Shown here: positions 5,354 to 8,376 of the stretch, piece by piece
How the letters are laid out: every line of letters starts with the position of its first letter
How positions within the stretch are numbered: position 1 is the first letter of the stretch
DNA from: DASXBA01 sp046729895
GTDB lineage: Bacteria; Actinomycetota; Thermoleophilia; Solirubrobacterales; Thermoleophilaceae
DNA length: 8,376 bases
NCBI GenBank assembly: GCA_046729895.1
Contig: JBKPHP010000225.1
Coordinates: forward strand, 1-8,376
Direction: 5' to 3'
Notes under the pieces: model-generated
The model's database searches: none
Told to the model about the DNA's origin: nothing
What the model saw: only the letters and a program-made list of their open reading frames with translations
Made by a program: the position numbers and the translations under genes

Positions 5354-5355
5354 AA

Positions 5356-6366
5356 ATGAACACCACCTCACGGCCCAAGTGGCCATTCCATCTCAGTGCA
5401 ACGGTCGTCGGCCTCGTGCTCGTGGCGCTCGTTGTTCCAGCCGGTTCGAGCGCGAGCGACCACAAGGTTCAAGGTGTACGTGCTGACGTCGAGCGGGGCG
5501 CGCTCGAGGTCCAGGGCAACAATCGGGCCAATGCGGTCGCGCTTCGGCTGAAGGCCGGCGACCCGACCCGGGTCCAGGTCGATGTCGGCGACGACGGCTC
5601 GGCCGACTTCTCGTTCGCGCGCAGCGACCTGTCCGCGATCAAGGTGAGGATGGGTGGCGGCCGCGATTCCGTTCGCATCGACGACACGAACGGCGCGTTC
5701 ACCGACTCCATCCCGACGACGATCGCCGGTGGCGGCGGTGACGACTCGCTCAACGGCGGGCTCGGAGCCGAGACGTTCAGGGGCGGCAAGGGCAAGGACA
5801 CCGTCCTCGGCGGCAAGGGCAACGACATCGCCTATCTCGGTCGCGGGAACGACACCTTCCGCTGGGATCCGGGCGACGGCAGCGACGTGATCGAGGGCCA
5901 GCGCGGCCGCGACACGATGCTGTTCAACGGGGCCGCGGCGAACGAGACCGTGACGATGACGGCGAACGGAAGGCGGCTCACGTTCTTCCGCAGCCCCGGC
6001 AACGTCACGATGGACACCCGGGGCGTCGAGACCGTCGACTTCAACGCCCTCGGCGGGACCGACAGCATCACCGTCAACGACCTCACGGGCACCGACGTGA
6101 GGAAGACCAACCTCGACCTCGCCGGGGCGCGCAGCGGCAGCGCCGGCGACAACGTGGTCGTCAACGGGACGAACGGCGATGACCGGATCCGCGTCAACGG
6201 CAACGGGTCGGGAGCGGATGTAACCGGCCTGGCCGCGGCCGTGTCGGTAGAGCACGCTGAACCGACCGACCGCCTCTCCGTCAACACCCTCGAGGGCACG
6301 GACCACGTGCTCGTGAACGGTGTCGCCGGAGTGCTGCAGGTGCTGGTCGACGGCATGCCCGCCTAG
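5356..6366 (+). CDS. Secreted RTX/hemolysin-type calcium-binding repeat protein
   Basis: A 336-residue exported protein. Residues 1-33 form a Sec signal peptide: a basic start with Arg6 and Lys8, a hydrophobic core (ATVVGLVLVALVV, 15-27), and an AGSSA|SD cleavage site. Residues 34-120 are beta-rich without a named domain. Residues 124-185 carry glycine/aspartate nonapeptide repeats of the GGxGxDxhx type (GGGGDDSLN, GGLGAETFR, GGKGKDTVL, GGKGNDIAY, GRGNDTF, GDGSDVIEG), which in RTX proteins fold into a Ca2+-binding parallel beta-roll. Residues 186-333 hold degenerate beta-repeat modules such as GGTDSITVNDLTG, GTNGDDRIRVNGNG and EGTDHVLVNGVAG. No catalytic domain is visible, so a structural or surface role is likely. 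Classical RTX toxins leave by type I secretion; a Sec signal here fits a monoderm-type or actinobacterial variant. There is no sorting motif or C-terminal transmembrane anchor, so it is probably released. Confidence 0.87.
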   Translation: MNTTSRPKWPFHLSATVVGLVLVALVVPAGSSASDHKVQGVRADVERGALEVQGNNRANAVALRLKAGDPTRVQVDVGDDGSADFSFARSDLSAIKVRMGGGRDSVRIDDTNGAFTDSIPTTIAGGGGDDSLNGGLGAETFRGGKGKDTVLGGKGNDIAYLGRGNDTFRWDPGDGSDVIEGQRGRDTMLFNGAAANETVTMTANGRRLTFFRSPGNVTMDTRGVETVDFNALGGTDSITVNDLTGTDVRKTNLDLAGARSGSAGDNVVVNGTNGDDRIRVNGNGSGADVTGLAAAVSVEHAEPTDRLSVNTLEGTDHVLVNGVAGVLQVLVDGMPA

Positions 6367-6377
6367 ACCGGAACCTC

Positions 6378-6408
6378 GCGGGCCCCAGCTCCCGGCGCTG
6401 GGGCCCGC
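6378..6408 (+). terminator. Strong hairpin after the RTX gene
   Basis: GCGGGCCCCAGC (6378-6389) and GCTGGGGCCCGC (6397-6408) are perfect complements, giving a 12-bp GC-rich stem with a 7-nt loop, 11 nt past the RTX stop codon. There is no U-tract, but T-less hairpin terminators are common in high-GC actinobacteria. It is the most likely terminator of the RTX transcript. Confidence 0.75.
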
Positions 6409-6426
6409 CCTCCCTTGCTAGCGCGT

Positions 6427-6457
6427 CACTTTGCCGGGCCACTGGCCCGGCAAAGTG
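6427..6457. terminator. 15-bp perfect inverted repeat, likely bidirectional terminator
   Basis: CACTTTGCCGGGCCA and TGGCCCGGCAAAGTG are perfect reverse complements around a single central C (31 nt in all). The RNA would fold with a 14-bp stem and 3-nt loop. It lies between the convergent RTX and anti-sigma-like genes, where it can act in both directions. On the minus strand the stem arm ends in a short TTTG stretch, but no proper T-tract follows. Confidence 0.65.
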
Positions 6458-6462
6458 GCATC

Positions 6463-6477
6463 CTAGGTCGGACCTAG
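6463..6477. repeat. Short perfect inverted repeat CTAGGTC-G-GACCTAG
   Basis: Seven-base arms around one central base, 5 nt beyond the larger inverted repeat. With no loop room it is a poor RNA hairpin unless the inner bases open, so a protein-binding palindrome is an alternative reading. Confidence 0.4.
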
Positions 6478-6545
6478 CGACGCTGACGAGACTGGGACTG
6501 AGCGGTACCGGCCGATGTGGGACGCCCGCCGGCCGGCCGGAACGT

Positions 6546-6561
6546 CTGAGCGCCTGCTCAG
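6546..6561. terminator. Hairpin just downstream of the anti-sigma-like gene
   Basis: CTGAGC (6546-6551) and GCTCAG (6556-6561) pair around GCCT. It is the first symmetric element met by transcription leaving the minus-strand gene that stops at 6585, 24 nt away. No T-run follows, so it is a modest terminator candidate in addition to 6427-6457. Confidence 0.4.
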
Positions 6562-6584
6562 GATCCGCAGTGGGGGCACTGACG

Positions 6585-7283
6585 CTAGACGTTCCGCGAG
6601 GCGGCCAGGTCAACCAATCGCTCCCTCGGAACCCGCGACGAGGCCGCAATCACGCAGGTATGGCCTTGCTGTTTCCACGTAACGATCGTGCGCTCGCCGA
6701 CCCGGGCGACGTGATAGGTCTTTCCCTTGCGAGTGACCTGGCGGCCGGGGGGATCGCCGCCGAGGGCGTCGCCGGAGACGACCGCGTAGCCAAGCCGCGC
6801 CCCCTTGGGGTTGCGATAGAAGACCGTCGTCACATGCCGGCCCGAGAGCGTGTCGTCGCGACGGCCGACGGCCCTCCAGCCGAACCTCTCTCGCCAGTCC
6901 GGGAACACCAGACTGCCGACCCTGGCGTCGAGCACGGGCGGCGCGCGCCCGGCCGGCCCGGGAGCGGCCTTGGTCGGCTCGAGCCGCGCAGCCGCGTACA
7001 CCCTGGTCAGCGAGGGCTCCGCTGTATTGCCCCCCGTTTCGAGCGTTATTACGACGGCCGCCAACGCCGCGGCTGCCACGCCGGCCGAGGCGAGACCCAG
7101 ACGGTGGCGGCGCCAGAGGGGCGCCCGCGCCCGAGCCGCGGCACGTTCGCGGTCGCGCTCGATCGCTTCGCGCAGCGATTGCGGGGCGCGAACGTCGACC
7201 ATGGCGGCCGAGATCAGCGCCTTACCCTCCCGCGCGAGGGCCAGCTCCTCCTCCGTCGGCGCCCTGTCGTGCTCGTCCGGCAT
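6585..7283 (-). CDS. Single-pass membrane protein, probable anti-sigma factor
   Basis: A 232-residue protein encoded directly after the ECF sigma gene. Residues 1-58 are charged and cytoplasmic-looking (EEELALAREGKALISAAMVDVRAPQSLREAIERDRERAAARA). Residues 62-81 (LGLASAGVAAAALAAVVIT) form one hydrophobic transmembrane helix, preceded by basic residues (RRHR), which puts the N-terminus inside. The remaining 150 residues would be outside and contain RVGSLVFPDWRERFGWRAVGRRDD, TVFYRNPKGARLGYAVVSGD and GERTIVTWKQQGHTCVIAAS. This layout fits transmembrane anti-sigma factors with an exported sensor domain. It lacks the HxxxCxxC zinc motif of many ECF anti-sigmas; the only Cys is near the C-terminus. 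The ATG at 7283 lies 4 nt after the sigma stop, with GAGG 8 nt upstream. The frame extends to 7349 inside sigma, which is not needed. Confidence 0.75.
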   Translation of the reverse strand: MPDEHDRAPTEEELALAREGKALISAAMVDVRAPQSLREAIERDRERAAARARAPLWRRHRLGLASAGVAAAALAAVVITLETGGNTAEPSLTRVYAAARLEPTKAAPGPAGRAPPVLDARVGSLVFPDWRERFGWRAVGRRDDTLSGRHVTTVFYRNPKGARLGYAVVSGDALGGDPPGRQVTRKGKTYHVARVGERTIVTWKQQGHTCVIAASSRVPRERLVDLAASRNV

Positions 7284-7287
7284 TCGA

Positions 7288-7797
7288 TCAGCCTCTACCC
7301 GTTTGGACGCCCTCCGGCGCCGATTCGATCCCGCGGGCGACCTGCGCACGCGCCCGGAACAGCCTCGAGGTTATCGTCGCCTCCTTCGTGCCAAGGAGCT
7401 CCGCGGCCTCCCCGTAGCTGAGGCCGGCCACGTCGACCGCAACGAGAGCGTCGCGGAGTGGCTCGGAGAGGCCGGCGATCACCGCGAACACCTCGCGCGC
7501 CTCGACAGCCTGCTCGGGCCTGCTGGCCGTGCGCTGGTCGACCGCCTCGATACCGTGATCCAGCGCCTCGGGCGCGAGCTGCCGGGCCGCCGCGCGGCGC
7601 GAGCTGATGAAGGTGTTCCGCAGGGCTTGCAGCAGGTAGCCGAGGTCATCCTCGTTGCGGACCCGGCGCGGCTTGGCGAGCACACGGGCGAAGGTCTCCT
7701 GCACGAGGTCCTCGGCTTCGGCACGCGAACCGGACAGCGCCCACGCAGCGCGGAAGAGGCGATCGATGTGATCGCCCAAGGTGCTCGGATCGAGCAT
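7288..7797 (-). CDS. ECF-type RNA polymerase sigma factor (sigma-70 family)
   Basis: A 169-residue group 4 sigma factor with the two expected domains. Region 2 runs from about 8 to 75: HIDRLFRAAWALSGSRAEAEDLVQETFARVL (10-40, with the AEDLVQETF region 2.2 signature for core RNA polymerase) and LGYLLQALRNTFISSRRA (52-69, the -10-reading helix). Region 4 runs from about 97 to 155, with AREVFAVIAGLSEPLRDALVAVDVAGLSYGEAAELLGTKEATITSRLFRARAQV. Its helix-turn-helix, GLSYGEAAELLGTKEATITSRLFRAR, reads the -35 element. No extra C-terminal domain is present. The ATG at 7797 was chosen; a GTG at 7812 is five codons upstream and in frame, and neither has a clear Shine-Dalgarno. The 4-nt spacing to the membrane protein that follows implies one transcript and a sigma/anti-sigma switch at the membrane. 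Target genes are unknown. Confidence 0.9.
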   Translation of the reverse strand: MLDPSTLGDHIDRLFRAAWALSGSRAEAEDLVQETFARVLAKPRRVRNEDDLGYLLQALRNTFISSRRAAARQLAPEALDHGIEAVDQRTASRPEQAVEAREVFAVIAGLSEPLRDALVAVDVAGLSYGEAAELLGTKEATITSRLFRARAQVARGIESAPEGVQTGRG

Positions 7798-7983
7798 CCG
7801 GTCCGGGGCCACTAGCGTCCCGGAGCGTAACGGCCCGCCGTCTTCGCAGGGACATCTCGGGCCCCCGCTACCCATAAGACCCGCTGGAAACGGCCGGCAT
7901 CCAGAAGCGATTGCCGCGCCGATCATCTGGCGTCCGCAATGATCGTCGGCGCCGTGTTCAGCCTCCGTCGTGAAAGCGGGCGC

Positions 7984-8000
7984 CGCGGCGCGCCGCCGCG
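7984..8000 (+). other. GC-rich hairpin in the leader of the GH15 gene
   Basis: CGCGGCG (7984-7990) and CGCCGCG (7994-8000) form a 7-bp stem with a CGC loop, 26 nt before the ATG at 8027. The 229-nt divergent gap (7798-8026) must hold promoters for both the sigma operon and the GH15 gene; I could not identify either with confidence. The hairpin may be chance in this extremely GC-rich stretch. Confidence 0.25.
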
Positions 8001-8026
8001 AGCTCGCTCGTCCCTTGGATGCGGGG

Positions 8027-8376
8027 ATGCCTGCTGACCCGTACGCACCGATCCGCGATTACGCGGTGATCGGCGATGGGCGAACTGCGGCGCTAGTCCG
8101 GCGCGACGGGCGGGTCGATTGGCTCTGCCTGCCGGACCTCGATTCGCCGAGCGTGTTCGCCGGGCTTCTCGACGTCGACAGGGGCGGCTGCTTCGAGCTC
8201 GTCCCGGAAGCCCGGTTCGCCGCCGAGCGCCGCTACCTGCCCGAGACGAACGTCCTGGAGACGACCTTCACCACCGGGCAGGGCACGGTACGCGTGCTCG
8301 ACGCCATGACGCTGCCCCGCAGCGGCCTGGCGCCGCAGCGGGAGCTCGTGCGACGCGTCGAGGGGCTCGCCGGGGC
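8027..8376 (+). CDS. Glycoside hydrolase family 15 protein, N-terminal part (cut by window end)
   Basis: The first 116 codons of a gene running off the right edge. The protein opens PYAPIRDYAVIGDGRTAALVRRDGRVDWLCLPDLDSPSVFAGLLD (residues 5-49). This is the N-terminal signature of actinobacterial GH15 trehalase/glucoamylase-like enzymes (IxDYAxIGDxRTAALVxxDGxVDWLCLPxxDSPxxF). It is followed by the beta-sandwich strands RYLPETNVLETTFTTGQGTVRVLDAMTLP (74-102). GH15 enzymes hydrolyse alpha-glucosidic bonds such as starch ends or trehalose with inversion; the catalytic (alpha/alpha)6 barrel lies beyond this window. Full members are usually about 600 residues. The ATG at 8027 fits the family start; a GTG at 7970 in frame is an alternative with an unusual basic leader. 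The upstream GCGGGG is a poor ribosome site. It is divergent from the sigma gene. Confidence 0.9.
   Translation, partial: MPADPYAPIRDYAVIGDGRTAALVRRDGRVDWLCLPDLDSPSVFAGLLDVDRGGCFELVPEARFAAERRYLPETNVLETTFTTGQGTVRVLDAMTLPRSGLAPQRELVRRVEGLAG

Noticed and set aside
5368..6306. 312-codon minus-strand open frame across the RTX gene
   Set aside because: Its Val/Ala/Asp-rich sequence is the complement of the repeat-rich plus-strand gene. The plus strand has a signal peptide, RTX repeats and a ribosome site.
6570..7421. Plus-strand open frame of 283 codons across the sigma/anti-sigma genes
   Set aside because: Arg/Pro-rich shadow sequence with no domain; the minus strand carries clear sigma-70 regions and a transmembrane helix.
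1..8376. CRISPR array, tRNA/rRNA, transposase, integrase or phage genes
   Set aside because: No regularly spaced direct repeats, no tRNA cloverleaf or rRNA stretch, and no mobile-element proteins were seen on either strand.

Overview
The window is high-GC, gene-dense DNA with GTG and ATG starts, strong third-position GC bias and many 4-10 nt gene junctions. Gene content (DUF2867, TetR, paired NTF2-like proteins, an ECF sigma factor with a membrane anti-sigma-like partner, a Sec-exported RTX-type protein, and a GH15 enzyme of the actinobacterial trehalase/glucoamylase type) suggests an actinobacterium. The best guess is a soil Thermoleophilia/Solirubrobacterales-like lineage. That placement is inferred from protein style, not from a marker gene.

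Layout. (1) 1-1611, plus strand: a VOC/glyoxalase-fold protein and a class I SAM methyltransferase, separated by 194 nt. (2) 1612-1734: a short convergent gap holding an open, start-less coding remnant and a hairpin. (3) 1735-3950, minus strand: a tightly packed four-gene run, TetR regulator -> DUF2867 protein -> unrecognised conserved-looking protein -> NTF2/SnoaL-like protein. Its junctions are +8, -8 and -4 nt, so it looks like one translationally coupled operon. (4) 3951-4064: a divergent control region with a perfect 16-bp palindrome (3977-3992) beside an AT-rich -10-like patch, the likely TetR operator. (5) 4065-5081, plus strand: a tautomerase whose start places proline at residue 2 (the family's catalytic N-terminal proline), then a second NTF2-like gene. 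(6) 5082-5355: a leader with a hairpin and a short possible NTF2-gene remnant. (7) 5356-6366: a Sec-exported RTX/calcium-binding-type protein. (8) 6367-6584: a convergent gap packed with four perfect inverted repeats. (9) 6585-7797, minus strand: an ECF sigma factor followed by a single-pass membrane protein, probably its anti-sigma factor. (10) 8027 to the end, plus strand: the first 116 codons of a GH15-family glycosidase.

How they may work together: the most system-like part is 1735-5081. A TetR repressor gene heads one operon and sits opposite a tautomerase/NTF2 pair, with one symmetric site between them. Both arms contain NTF2-fold proteins. This fold includes isomerases, dehydratases and cyclases, and tautomerases act on enol/keto acids, so a regulated small-molecule transformation or detoxification locus is a reasonable hypothesis. 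No substrate can be read from the sequence. No CRISPR, tRNA, rRNA, transposase or phage gene was seen.
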